64,000 nucleotides of DNA, from the NCBI RefSeq assembly GCF_041435215.1, contig NZ_CP108394.1:7440001-7504000 (forward strand), read 5' to 3'. A program made the translations under genes and the position numbers. The notes under the pieces are model-generated. The model saw only the letters and a list, made by a program, of their open reading frames with translations. It was not told the DNA's origin and did not search any database. The DNA comes from Streptomyces sp. NBC_01314 (GTDB lineage: Bacteria > Actinomycetota > Actinomycetes > Streptomycetales > Streptomycetaceae). Positions 34,954-43,072 of the stretch are shown here, in pieces (positions within the stretch are counted from its first letter, which is position 1; each line of letters opens with the position of its first letter).

Positions 34954-36504
34954 ATGGCGGACACCAAGCGCGAGATCGAGCGGAAGTACGAATCCGACGA
35001 GAGCGGCCTGCCGGACCTCACCGGTGTGGCCGGGGTCGCGACCGTCCTGGACAAGGGCGTGGCGGAGCTGGACGCCGTCTACTACGACACCATCGACGAA
35101 CGCCTCGCCGCCGCCTCCATCACCCTGCGCCGCCGCACGGGGGGCAGTGACGCGGGCTGGCATCTGAAGCTGCCCGTCTCCTCGGGTGTTCGCGACGAGA
35201 TCCGGGCCCCGCTGTCCGACACGCTGCCCGACGAGCTCGTGGGGCTCGTGCGTTCCCGGGTCCGGGGGGCCGAGCTGGTCCCGCTGGTCCGACTTCTCTC
35301 CACTCGCGATGTCAGCGAACTGTTCGACGCGGGCGGCACGCTCCTTGCCGAGGTCAGTGTGGACGCCGTGGTCGCCGAGCGGCTCACCGAGGACGGCCGG
35401 ACCGCCCAGTGGTCCGAGATCGAGGTGGAACTCGCCGACGACGGCGACCCGGCCTTCCTGGAGAAGGTCGACAAGAAGCTGCGCAAGGCGGGCGTACGGC
35501 CGTCGGATTCGCCCTCGAAGATGGCCAGGGCACTGCAGGAGACCGCCCCCAGGAAGAGCAAGAAGAAGGATCAGAAGAAGACTCAGAAGAACGACACGAA
35601 GCGGGACGGGGCGGAGGCGCCGGGCGAACCCGTCACCCCCGGTGATCATGTCCTCGCCTACGCCCGCGTCCAGCGCGACGCGATCATCGAACTCGATCCC
35701 GCCGTCCGCCGGGAGGTCTTCGACTCCGTCCACAGCATGCGGGTCGCCACGCGCCGACTGCGCAGCACCTTCAAGTCGTTCGGGAAGGTGCTGGACCGGA
35801 CCGTCACGGACCCGATCGGCGAGGAACTGAAGTGGCTGGCGGGGGAGCTGGGCGTCGACCGTGACCAGGAGGTCCTCACGGAACGGCTCAGCGAGGCGCT
35901 GGACGACCTCCCCGAGAGCCTGGTGACGGGCCCGGTCCGGACGCGGCTGGGCGGCTGGACGCAGGAGGACGGCGGCACCGGCCCCCGGAGCGAGCTGATC
36001 GACGCGCTGGACGGACAGCGGTATCTGGATCTGCTCAAGTCCCTCGACGCCGTGATCAAGGACCCGCCGCTGCTCGAGGCCGCCGGGGGCGACCCCGAGA
36101 AGGTGATCACCAAGGCGGTCAGGAAGGACTTCGGCAAGGTGGCGGCCCTGGTCGAGGAAGCGTTGGCGCAGCCGCGCGGGGCCGACCGCGACCTCGCCAT
36201 GCACGAGGCCCGCAAGAAGACCAAGCGCACCCGGTACGCGGCCGAGGCGGCGAAGCCCCTGCTCGGCAAGCCGGCCAAGGCGCTCGTCAAGGACATGAAG
36301 TCCCTGCAGACCCTCCTCGGCGACCACCAGGACAGCGTGATGGCCAGGGAGGCCCTGCGCGACCTCGCCTTCCAGGCCCATGAGGCGGGGGAGAGCGCCT
36401 TCACGTACGGGCTGTTGTACGGCAGGGAGGAAAGGCGCGCGGAGCTGGCGGAGGGCGCGCTGCCGGAGACGTGGGCGAAGATCAGCCACGACATGCCCTT
36501 CTGA
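34954..36504 (+). CDS. CYTH and CHAD domain protein
   Basis: Predicted cytosolic phosphate/polyphosphate-binding protein of 516 residues. N-terminal CYTH (triphosphate tunnel) domain, residues 1-190, opens with the ExExK signature 'EIERKYE' and has 'ITLRRRTGGSDAGWHLKLP'. A Lys-rich linker ('KSKKKDQKKTQKNDTKR') leads to a C-terminal CHAD helical domain (about 225-510) with conserved basic/His residues ('VHSMRVATRRLRSTFKSF', 'MHEARKKTKRTRYAAEA'). CHAD domains bind polyphosphate; CYTH domains hydrolyse or bind triphosphates. TAGATT lies exactly six bases before the ATG, predicting a leaderless mRNA separate from rodA. Confidence 0.9.
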   Translation: MADTKREIERKYESDESGLPDLTGVAGVATVLDKGVAELDAVYYDTIDERLAAASITLRRRTGGSDAGWHLKLPVSSGVRDEIRAPLSDTLPDELVGLVRSRVRGAELVPLVRLLSTRDVSELFDAGGTLLAEVSVDAVVAERLTEDGRTAQWSEIEVELADDGDPAFLEKVDKKLRKAGVRPSDSPSKMARALQETAPRKSKKKDQKKTQKNDTKRDGAEAPGEPVTPGDHVLAYARVQRDAIIELDPAVRREVFDSVHSMRVATRRLRSTFKSFGKVLDRTVTDPIGEELKWLAGELGVDRDQEVLTERLSEALDDLPESLVTGPVRTRLGGWTQEDGGTGPRSELIDALDGQRYLDLLKSLDAVIKDPPLLEAAGGDPEKVITKAVRKDFGKVAALVEEALAQPRGADRDLAMHEARKKTKRTRYAAEAAKPLLGKPAKALVKDMKSLQTLLGDHQDSVMAREALRDLAFQAHEAGESAFTYGLLYGREERRAELAEGALPETWAKISHDMPF

Positions 36505-36540
36505 CGGCCGGGCGCGCGGCGCCGACGGCACCCCGCCGAC

Positions 36541-36606
36541 CGTGCGGCGTGCGGCGTGCGGCGCTGACCGTGGGGCGTGCGGCGCTGACCGTGGGGCGTG
36601 CGGCGC
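36541..36606 (+). repeat. Short tandem repeat in CYTH-CHAD / radical SAM gap
   Basis: A 21-base unit beginning CGTGCGGCGCTGACCGTGGG is repeated twice (36555-36575 and 36576-36596), followed by a 10-base third partial copy and preceded by two GTGCGGC units. The rest of the 318-base gap (36505-36822) shows no gene; TACGCT at about 36777-36782 may be the -10 for the radical SAM gene. Confidence 0.7.
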
Positions 36607-36822
36607 CGGCGGTGAGACGGGCTGTGCTGAGGGCGGGGCGTGTGGCTCCGAAGGTGGGATGGGGGGTGTGCTGAAGGCGGGGGATGTGGCGCCGACGGCC
36701 GCGCGTACGGCAGCGACGGCCAGGCGTCGTGTGCTCTGGCGGTGACCGGACGTGCGAGGGGTGACTCCGGGGGCGTTACGCTAGATGGTCACCCCTGTCA
36801 GCTCACGAAGGTAACCCCCGCG

Positions 36823-38748
36823 ATGTCTGTCGAGTCGGTCTTCCCACAGCTCGAGGCCCTGCTGCCGCATGTGCAGAAGCCGATCCAGTACGTGGGCGGT
36901 GAGCTCAACTCCACTGTCAAGCCCTGGGAGTCCAGCGACGTCCGCTGGGCGCTCATGTACCCGGACGCGTACGAGGTCGGTCTGCCCAACCAGGGCGTCA
37001 TGATCCTCTACGAGGTGCTCAACGAGCGCGAGGGCGTGCTGGCCGAGCGCACGTACAGCGTGTGGCCGGACCTGGAGGCGCTGATGCGGGAGCACAACGT
37101 CCCGCAGTTCACCGTCGACAGCCACCGCCCGGTGAAGGCCTTCGACGTGTTCGGTCTGTCCTTCTCCACGGAGCTGGGCTACACGAACATGCTGACCGCG
37201 CTGGACCTGGCCGGGATCCCCCTGGAGGCCAAGGACCGCACCCTCGACGACCCGATCGTGCTGGCCGGCGGCCACGCGGCCTTCAACCCCGAGCCGGTCG
37301 CCGACTTCATCGACGCGGCGATCATCGGCGACGGCGAGCAGGCCGTGCTCGACATGACCGCGATCATCCGCGCGTGGAAGGCGGAGGGCCGGCCGGGTGG
37401 CCGGGAGGAGGTCCTGTTCCGCCTCGCGAGGACCGGCTCCGTCTACGTCCCGGCGTTCTACGACGTCGAGTACCTCGCGGACGGCCGCATCGGCCGCGTC
37501 GTACCGAACAAGTCGGGTGTCCCGTGGCGGGTGTCCAAGCACACCGTCATGGACCTGGACGAGTGGCCGTACCCCAAGCAGCCCCTGGTCCCGCTCGCGG
37601 AGACGGTCCACGAGCGCATGTCGGTGGAGATCTTCCGCGGCTGTACCCGCGGCTGCCGCTTCTGCCAGGCGGGCATGATCACCCGCCCGGTCCGCGAGCG
37701 TTCCATCACGGGCATCGGCGAGATGGTCGAGAAGGGCCTCAAGGCGACCGGCTTCGAGGAGGTCGGCCTTCTCTCCCTCTCCTCCGCCGACCACAGTGAG
37801 ATCGGCGAGGTCGCCAAGGGACTGGCGGACCGGTACGAGGAGGACAAGATCGGCCTGTCCCTCCCCTCGACCCGGGTGGACGCCTTCAACGTCGACCTCG
37901 CGAACGAGCTGACGAGGAACGGCCGACGCTCGGGTCTGACCTTCGCGCCCGAGGGCGGCTCCGAGCGCATGCGCAAGGTCATCAACAAGATGGTCTCGGA
38001 GGACGACCTGATCCGGACCGTCTCCACCGCGTACGGCAACGGCTGGCGCCAGGTGAAGCTGTACTTCATGTGCGGCCTGCCGACGGAGACCGACGAGGAC
38101 GTCCTCCAGATCGCCGACATGGCGATGAAGGTGATCGCCGAGGGCCGCAAGGTCTCCGGCCAGAACGACATCCGCTGCACGGTCTCGATCGGCGGCTTCG
38201 TCCCCAAGCCCCACACCCCCTTCCAGTGGGCCCCGCAGCTCTCCGCCGAGGAGACGGACGCGCGGCTCGGGAAGCTCCGCGACAAAATCCGCGGCGACAA
38301 GAAGTACGGCCGCTCCATCGGCTTCCGCTACCACGACGGCAAGCCGGGCATCGTCGAGGGCCTGCTGTCACGCGGCGACCGCCGCATCGGCGCCGTGATC
38401 CGCGCGGTCTACGAGGACGGCGGTCGCTTCGACGGCTGGCGCGAGCACTTCTCGTACGACCGCTGGATGGCCTGCGCCGACAAGACGCTCCCCGCCTTCG
38501 GCGTCGACGTCGACTGGTACACCACCCGCGAGCGCACCTACGAGGAGGTCCTCCCCTGGGACCACCTGGACTCCGGCCTCGACAAGGACTGGCTCTGGGA
38601 GGACTGGCAGGACGCCCTCGACGAGACCGAGGTCGAGGACTGCCGCTGGACCCCGTGCTTCGACTGCGGGGTGTGCCCCCAGCTCGGCCTTGACATCCAG
38701 ATCGGCCCGACGGGCAAGAAGCTGCTGCCGCTTGAGGTCAAGAAGTAG
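36823..38748 (+). CDS. TIGR03960-family B12-binding radical SAM protein
   Basis: Putative radical SAM enzyme of unknown substrate, 641 residues. An N-terminal Rossmann-like B12-binding region ('RWALMYPDAYEVGLPNQGVM', 'VFGLSFSTELGYTNMLTALD', 'VLAGGHAAFNPEPVADF') precedes the radical SAM core, whose [4Fe-4S] ligands are Cys274, Cys278 and Cys281 ('CTRGCRFC'). A C-terminal Cys cluster 'CRWTPCFDCGVCPQLG' may hold a second cluster or zinc. In actinobacteria and clostridia this protein is paired with the TIGR03936 protein, which here lies about 4.3 kb downstream, separated by an IS insertion and two other genes. ATG at 36823 with GAAGG upstream. Confidence 0.9.
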   Translation: MSVESVFPQLEALLPHVQKPIQYVGGELNSTVKPWESSDVRWALMYPDAYEVGLPNQGVMILYEVLNEREGVLAERTYSVWPDLEALMREHNVPQFTVDSHRPVKAFDVFGLSFSTELGYTNMLTALDLAGIPLEAKDRTLDDPIVLAGGHAAFNPEPVADFIDAAIIGDGEQAVLDMTAIIRAWKAEGRPGGREEVLFRLARTGSVYVPAFYDVEYLADGRIGRVVPNKSGVPWRVSKHTVMDLDEWPYPKQPLVPLAETVHERMSVEIFRGCTRGCRFCQAGMITRPVRERSITGIGEMVEKGLKATGFEEVGLLSLSSADHSEIGEVAKGLADRYEEDKIGLSLPSTRVDAFNVDLANELTRNGRRSGLTFAPEGGSERMRKVINKMVSEDDLIRTVSTAYGNGWRQVKLYFMCGLPTETDEDVLQIADMAMKVIAEGRKVSGQNDIRCTVSIGGFVPKPHTPFQWAPQLSAEETDARLGKLRDKIRGDKKYGRSIGFRYHDGKPGIVEGLLSRGDRRIGAVIRAVYEDGGRFDGWREHFSYDRWMACADKTLPAFGVDVDWYTTRERTYEEVLPWDHLDSGLDKDWLWEDWQDALDETEVEDCRWTPCFDCGVCPQLGLDIQIGPTGKKLLPLEVKK

Positions 38749-38750
38749 CC

Positions 38751-38939
38751 GTGACCAGCGGCGATGCCGTCCAGAGGATGGCTGAGACGCTCGCTGGCAT
38801 GAGCGAGGCGGAGCGTACCGAAATCCTTCGAGGACTCGGGACGAAGGAGCGCGAGCAGGCTTCCCGCTCTGTGCGGCGCACGCCGCTCCCTGCTCCTCGG
38901 CAAGATCCGGGCATCGTCTCGACGGTCGAGTGGGTGTAG
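38751..38939 (+). CDS. Small hypothetical protein
   Basis: Possible 62-residue protein beginning GTG two bases after the radical SAM stop codon. The first half is an acidic/amphipathic helix ('AVQRMAETLAGMSEAERTEI'), the second half is short, basic and proline-containing, and it ends 'STVEWV'. Proximity suggests translational coupling, but it is short, has no family I recognise, and may be a remnant. Confidence 0.35.
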   Translation: MTSGDAVQRMAETLAGMSEAERTEILRGLGTKEREQASRSVRRTPLPAPRQDPGIVSTVEWV

Positions 38940-39062
38940 CTGACGAGAGGCGTCCGGGCCGTAAGGGTCCGGGCGCCTTCTGCGTGGCGCCGGTGAACAG
39001 CATCGGGTCGGATCGGGGGGAACACGCCCTCTTGACCCGCAGGTTCCGAGCAGGAGTCAGCC

Positions 39063-39701
39063 GTGCATCTTGAGATGCGCGACACGTACGGCGTTGAGAA
39101 CGAGATCGAAGGCTTCGCCGCGTGGAAGCAAGGGCGCCGGCTCGACCCGGAGGACCGGGGTTCGTGGTGGCGTCCCTGGCTCGACCTCGTTCAGGAGGTC
39201 ACGGCCAAGGGTGTGGTCATCCGACGTGCCCGCATCGTCTCGGAGCCCGTCAGTGATTACATCGCCTTCGAGCACTCGGGCACCTTCACGAACGTGGCTG
39301 CCGGGGAGCAGATCCGTTGGCTGCCCCGTCGCAGCGCCTCGGACCTCGCCCTGCCAGGCAACGACTTCTGGTTGTTCGACGGCCGTCTTGTCCAGTTCAA
39401 CGTCTTCGACGGCGTCGGCCGGTGGGTCCACACTGACCAGACGGAAGACCCTGCCGCAGTTGAGCTGTGCGCGTCGGCGTTCGAAGCGGTGTGGGAGCGA
39501 GCCATCCCGCACGAGAAGATTGCTGGTCCCGGTGGAGCCGGGCTGTGCTCACACCGGCCGGTTCTGCTGTTCGATGTACTGCTTGACCACGGTGAGCGGG
39601 GCGCCGCCGACGGTTCCGGCGAAGTAGGACCCGGACCAGAGCTTGTTGGCCCGCCAGTAGTGGCGTACCAGGTCGGGGAATTCCTGGCGCAGACGGCGTG
39701 A
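39063..39701 (+). CDS. DUF6879-family protein with C-terminus replaced by IS sequence
   Basis: Unknown-function protein of the DUF6879 group, whose genes are often near XRE/DUF397-type regulators in Streptomyces. Family features: 'WWRPWLDLVQEVTAKGVVIR', 'RARIVSEPVSDYIAFEHSGT', 'IRWLPRRSASDLALPGNDF', 'WLFDGRLVQFNVFDGVGR', and 'CASAFEAVWERAIPHEKI'. The natural end should come a few residues after 'IPHEKI' (about residue 153). Instead the frame continues about 60 residues through the left end of the IS element and antisense to tnpA. GTG start with AGGAG six bases upstream is excellent. No XRE partner is adjacent. Function, if kept, is uncertain. Confidence 0.65.
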   Translation: MHLEMRDTYGVENEIEGFAAWKQGRRLDPEDRGSWWRPWLDLVQEVTAKGVVIRRARIVSEPVSDYIAFEHSGTFTNVAAGEQIRWLPRRSASDLALPGNDFWLFDGRLVQFNVFDGVGRWVHTDQTEDPAAVELCASAFEAVWERAIPHEKIAGPGGAGLCSHRPVLLFDVLLDHGERGAADGSGEVGPGPELVGPPVVAYQVGEFLAQTA

Positions 39702-39965
39702 GGAGACGCCCTTGAGGGAGTTGACCAACTTGGTGACGGCGACCTTGGGCGGGAAGTTCACCAGCAGGTGGACGTGGTTGGTCTCGCCATTGAACTCCAC
39801 CAGCGTGCACTCGAAGTCCGCGCACACCGACCGCATGATCTCCTCCATGCGCGTCAGATGAACATCGGTGAACACTTTGTGCCGGAACTTGGTCACGGAG
39901 ACCAAGTGCACATGCATCACGAAAGCACAGTGCCGACCAGTTCTGATCTCCTGCATATCACTCAT
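39549..39965 (-). CDS. tnpA: IS200/IS605 transposase TnpA (Y1 HUH)
   Basis: Single-strand DNA transposase, 138 residues, full family length. HUH motif His64-Val-His66 in 'GETNHVHLLVNFPP' and catalytic Tyr130 in 'VVKQYIEQQ' are intact, so the protein should be active. Start: ATG at 39965, 25 bases from the divergent tnpB start; the frame is open further upstream but that part overlaps tnpB and is not conserved. 'MRSVCADFECTLVEFNG' and 'YWRANKLWSGSYFAGTVGG' are typical of this group. Confidence 0.93.
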   Translation of the reverse strand: MSDMQEIRTGRHCAFVMHVHLVSVTKFRHKVFTDVHLTRMEEIMRSVCADFECTLVEFNGETNHVHLLVNFPPKVAVTKLVNSLKGVSSRRLRQEFPDLVRHYWRANKLWSGSYFAGTVGGAPLTVVKQYIEQQNRPV

Positions 39966-39990
39966 AACCCAAGTATGTAGCGTGGCCGTC

Positions 39991-41214
39991 ATGCAGCTCA
40001 GGTACGCCTTCAGGTTGTACCCGGACCCCGGCCAGCGCACCGCGCTGGCCAAAGCGTTCGGGTGCGCCCGCGTCGTGTTCAACGACGTGGTGCGTGCCCG
40101 TGAGGACGCCCGCAAGGCCCAGCAGCCGTTCCCGAAGATCGGCGAGCTGTCCACCCGCCTGATCACCCAGGCGAAGCAGACCACCTCACGCTCCTGGCTG
40201 GGTGAGGTCTCCGCGGTCGTCCTGCAGCAGTCCCTGCGGGACGCCGAGGCCGCCTACAAGAACTTCTTCGCCTCCCTCAAGGGCACCCGCAAGGGGCCCA
40301 GGACCGGTGCGCCGCGGTTCAAGTCCCGCAAGGACGCCCGGCAGTCGATCCGGTTCACCGCCAACGCCCGCTGGTCCCTCACCGGGAGCGGCCGGCTGAA
40401 CCTGCCCAAGATCGGGGCGGTGAAGGTGAAGTGGTCCCGCACGCTGCCCGCCACCCCCACCTCGGTCACCGTGGTCAAGGATTCCGCCGGCAGGTACTTC
40501 GCCTCCTTTGTCATCGACACCGACCCACAGGCGGATGCCGAGCGGATGCCCGCCACCGACCGCACCGTCGGCATCGACCTCGGCCTCACCCACTTCGCCG
40601 TTCTGTCCGACGGCACGAAGATCGGCTCCCCGCGTTTTCTGCGCCGCGCGGAGAAGAAGCTGAAGAAGACCCAGCGGGAACTGTCCCGCAAACAGAAAGG
40701 TTCGAAGAACCGCGCCAAGGCCCGGCTCAAGGTCGCTCGCGCCCACGCCAAGGTCACCGATGCCCGCCATGAGTTCCACCACCAGCTCTCCACGAAGCTG
40801 ATCTCCGAGAACCAAGGGATCGCCGTGGAGGACCTGTCGGTGACGGGACTGGCCCGCACCAGGCTGGCCAAGTCCGTCCACGACGCCGGCTGGGCCTCAT
40901 TCATCAACATGCTCCGGTACAAGGCGGAGCGGTACGGACGGACCCTGATCAAGATCGGCCGGTTCGAGCCGACCAGCCAGACCTGCTCCACCTGCGGCGT
41001 CAGAGACGGGCCCAAACCCCTCGACGCGAGGGAATGGACCTGCGCCGCCTGCGGCACCGTCCACGACCGGGACATCAACGCCGCGATCAATGTGAAGACG
41101 GCCGCCGGACTGGCGGTATCGGCCTGCGGAGCGCCGGTAGGACCAGGAGCAATCCCGGCACAGCGCGAAGAAACAGGAAGCCACGGATTCCCGACCGCAC
41201 CCTGTGCCGCGTAG
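39991..41214 (+). CDS. tnpB: RNA-guided nuclease TnpB of IS200/IS605 element
   Basis: TnpB, the Cas12-related nuclease guided by an RNA from the element's right end, here 407 residues. RuvC active site is complete: Asp196 ('GIDLGLTHFAVLSDG'), Glu280 ('IAVEDLSVTGL') and Asp361 ('HDRDINAAINVK'), positions very close to those of the characterised ISDra2 enzyme. The zinc finger has C332/C335 and C351/C354. The N-terminal helix-turn-helix region starts 'MQLRYAFRLYPDPGQRTALA'. A GTG nine bases earlier is an alternative start. With an intact TnpA alongside, the element appears functional. Confidence 0.94.
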   Translation: MQLRYAFRLYPDPGQRTALAKAFGCARVVFNDVVRAREDARKAQQPFPKIGELSTRLITQAKQTTSRSWLGEVSAVVLQQSLRDAEAAYKNFFASLKGTRKGPRTGAPRFKSRKDARQSIRFTANARWSLTGSGRLNLPKIGAVKVKWSRTLPATPTSVTVVKDSAGRYFASFVIDTDPQADAERMPATDRTVGIDLGLTHFAVLSDGTKIGSPRFLRRAEKKLKKTQRELSRKQKGSKNRAKARLKVARAHAKVTDARHEFHHQLSTKLISENQGIAVEDLSVTGLARTRLAKSVHDAGWASFINMLRYKAERYGRTLIKIGRFEPTSQTCSTCGVRDGPKPLDAREWTCAACGTVHDRDINAAINVKTAAGLAVSACGAPVGPGAIPAQREETGSHGFPTAPCAA

Positions 41215-41274
41215 CGACACAGCAACGATCGAGAAGGCCAGAATCCTCGCCCTTCAGGGCGAGGTGCAAGTCAA
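41215..41274 (+). ncRNA. Predicted 3' end of TnpB guide RNA (omega/reRNA) and IS right end
   Basis: In IS605-type elements the guide RNA is processed from the tnpB 3' region and ends at the right tip; its last hairpin here would be CCTCGCCC-ttca-GGGCGAGG. The guide portion would then start at about 41275 (GAGTTGGCCTC...). Inferred from family behaviour; the RNA's 5' boundary inside tnpB is not visible. Confidence 0.5.
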
Positions 41275-41664
41275 GAGTTGGCCTCCCGCCTCCGTGTCCG
41301 GCGCCGCCACCACACGGCGTACGCCCTCCTCGTCGACGTGGTCGACAGGCCCGCACCGGACGACCTGCTTTTCACCAGGCCCTGGGTCTACCGGTGGGGC
41401 CTGCTGTTCGAGTTCTCCATCAGCGCCCACTGGGTGGGTGACCACGCCGGGGCCCTGCGGGCGTGCGACCGTCTGCTGGCCATGCGGGACCTGCCCGAGC
41501 GGATCCGCCGCCAGGTCGAGATCAACCGGGAGTTCTCCGCGCCGCACGCCGCCCGACCGGACCTGTCCACCATGGTGCGCCGCCCCAAGGCCGCCCGGGC
41601 CGGCAAGTCGGCCAAGTCCGCCAAGTCGGCCAAGTCCGCGAAGGCCTCCGGGCGCAAGCGGTAG
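41275..41664 (+). pseudogene. C-terminal fragment, probably of a TPR-type glycosyltransferase
   Basis: An open frame of about 130 codons begins at the IS right tip without a proper start. 'PAPDDLLFTRPWVYRWGLLF' then 'EFSISAHWVGDHAGALRACD' and 'LLAMRDLPERIRRQVEINRE' resemble the C-terminal repeats of streptomycete glycosyltransferases with tetratricopeptide tails. The end is a low-complexity 'KSAKSAKSAKSAKASGRKR'. The glycosyltransferase domain is absent on both sides of the IS, so the 5' part was lost, perhaps in an IS-associated deletion. Confidence 0.5.
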
Positions 41665-41770
41665 GTGCCCAGGCCGAGTCGACGGGACGGGCCGGGACCC
41701 AAGAACGAACGGGGCGCGAATGTGTGGACGTGGCTGGATCCAGACAGGGTGCTGAGGCGTCTACGTCGTC

Positions 41771-43024
41771 ATGGACCTGGAGAAGAGGCCCGCCCGACAG
41801 CCCGTCGAGCCGCCCGTCGAACCGTCTGCCGAACTGTCCGCCGAGCCGTCGGCGGGGCAGATGGCCGTGGGGCGGCAGACGCCCGAGGGGTGCCTCGCCG
41901 TCGTGATCCGGGTTCCCGTGCGGATCGTCGTGCTCGTGCTGGTCGTGCCGGTGCGGATGGTGTGGGACGTGCTCGTGGTGGGCGGGCGGTTCCTGACGGA
42001 CGCCGTGCTGCGGCCGCTGGGGCGGGCGTCGCTGTGGGTCGCCAGGGCTGTCCTCGTGTGGCCGTGGGTGGCGCTGTGGCGGTACGTCGTCGTGCCGGTC
42101 GCCAAGGGGCTCGGCCGGCTCGGGTACTGGCTCCTGGTCGTGCCGCTGGTGTGGCTGTACCGGTACGCGCTGACCCCCGTGGGGCATGCGATCGCCTGGG
42201 TGGCCGCCGGGCTGTGGAGCGGAGTCGTCTGGGTGGCCGCCGGCGTCTGGGCCCGGATCGTCGGGGCCGCCCGGGGCGTTCGGGCGGGGCTCGGGTGGCT
42301 GTACCGGTGGACGTTGGCGCCGCTCGGGCGGGGTATCGCCTGGCTGGCCAGGGGTGTCGGGGTCGGGATCGCCGCCGTCGCGGTCGCGCTGTTCACGGCC
42401 TTGGCCTGGCTGGTGCGGTACCTCCTCGTCGTACCGGCCGTGTGGCTGTACCGCTATGTGCTGACGCCCGTGGGACACGCGATCGCGTGGGTGGCCCGGG
42501 GTGTCGCGTGGTGCGTACGGATGATCTTCACCGGGGTGTGGCTCGGGATCTACTGGACGTCGCGCGTGCTGCTCGTACTGCCCGCGCTCGCCGTGTGGCG
42601 GTGGGTCCTCACACCGGTCGGGCGGATGCTCGCCGTCGCGGGACGGGAGATCCGGGAGGCCCTCGGGCACGCGTGGCGCGTGGCCGGGTGGATCTCGCTC
42701 GCCGTCGGACGGTTCCTGGCGAACCTCTTCCGGTGGATCTTCGTCGAGCCGACGCGGTGGGTGTACCGGACCGTCCTCACGCCCGCCGGCCACTTCGTAC
42801 GGGACGTCGTGTGGAAGCCCCTCGCGGCGGTCGGGCGCAGTGTGGGCCGTACCACCCGGCAGGCCCTGGCCACCGCCCGCGAGTCCGTCCGTCAGGCCCG
42901 CGCCGGTGTGCGGTCGGCGCTCTTCGGACAGCCGGCCGAGCCGGAGCCCGTCCACAGGCGGGAACCGGGAGACGCCGGGACACGTACTCTTGGTAGGAGT
43001 AAGACCGCTCTCACGAAGGACTGA
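41771..43024 (+). CDS. Repeat-built multi-spanning membrane protein
   Basis: 417 residues, function unknown. After a Pro/Glu-rich N-terminus it consists largely of repeated amphipathic-hydrophobic units. The clearest start at Trp128 ('WLYRYALTPVGHAIAWVAAG'), Trp176 ('WLYRWTLAPLGRGIAWLARG'), Trp225 ('WLYRYVLTPVGHAIAWVARG'), Trp276 ('WRWVLTPVGRMLAVAG') and Trp330 ('WVYRTVLTPAGHFVRDVVW'), spaced 48-54 residues. Weaker half-units lie near 74 and 103. The C-terminal 70 residues are basic and soluble. No enzyme motif. It lies directly before the TIGR03936 gene (7-base gap) and is likely co-transcribed with it. Confidence 0.75.
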   Translation: MDLEKRPARQPVEPPVEPSAELSAEPSAGQMAVGRQTPEGCLAVVIRVPVRIVVLVLVVPVRMVWDVLVVGGRFLTDAVLRPLGRASLWVARAVLVWPWVALWRYVVVPVAKGLGRLGYWLLVVPLVWLYRYALTPVGHAIAWVAAGLWSGVVWVAAGVWARIVGAARGVRAGLGWLYRWTLAPLGRGIAWLARGVGVGIAAVAVALFTALAWLVRYLLVVPAVWLYRYVLTPVGHAIAWVARGVAWCVRMIFTGVWLGIYWTSRVLLVLPALAVWRWVLTPVGRMLAVAGREIREALGHAWRVAGWISLAVGRFLANLFRWIFVEPTRWVYRTVLTPAGHFVRDVVWKPLAAVGRSVGRTTRQALATARESVRQARAGVRSALFGQPAEPEPVHRREPGDAGTRTLGRSKTALTKD

Positions 43025-43072
43025 ACGACACTGGGCAAGCGACAGCCCGAAGGCCCGCCGCCCGCACCCGCG

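Larger units (their letters stand above)
39515..41274. mobile_element. IS200/IS605-family insertion sequence (divergent tnpA-tnpB)
   Basis: About 1.76 kb with divergently arranged Y1 transposase (minus) and TnpB (plus), as in IS605/IS608 types. The right end has a hairpin CCTCGCCC-ttca-GGGCGAGG (41245-41264) preceded directly by GAAT and followed by TCAA (41271-41274). GAAT and TCAA are the right guide and cleavage tetranucleotides known for IS608. The left end contains an imperfect counterpart, CCCGG-tggag-CCGGG (39528-39542); the exact left tip is uncertain by about 20 bases. These elements have no terminal inverted repeats and make no target duplication, and none is seen. Confidence 0.85.

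Noticed and set aside
36640..36822. Upstream extension of the radical SAM gene to 36640
   Set aside because: The added residues are low-complexity Gly/Ala/Arg; the ATG at 36823 has GAAGG and begins the conserved 'SVESVFPQLEALLPHVQKPI'.
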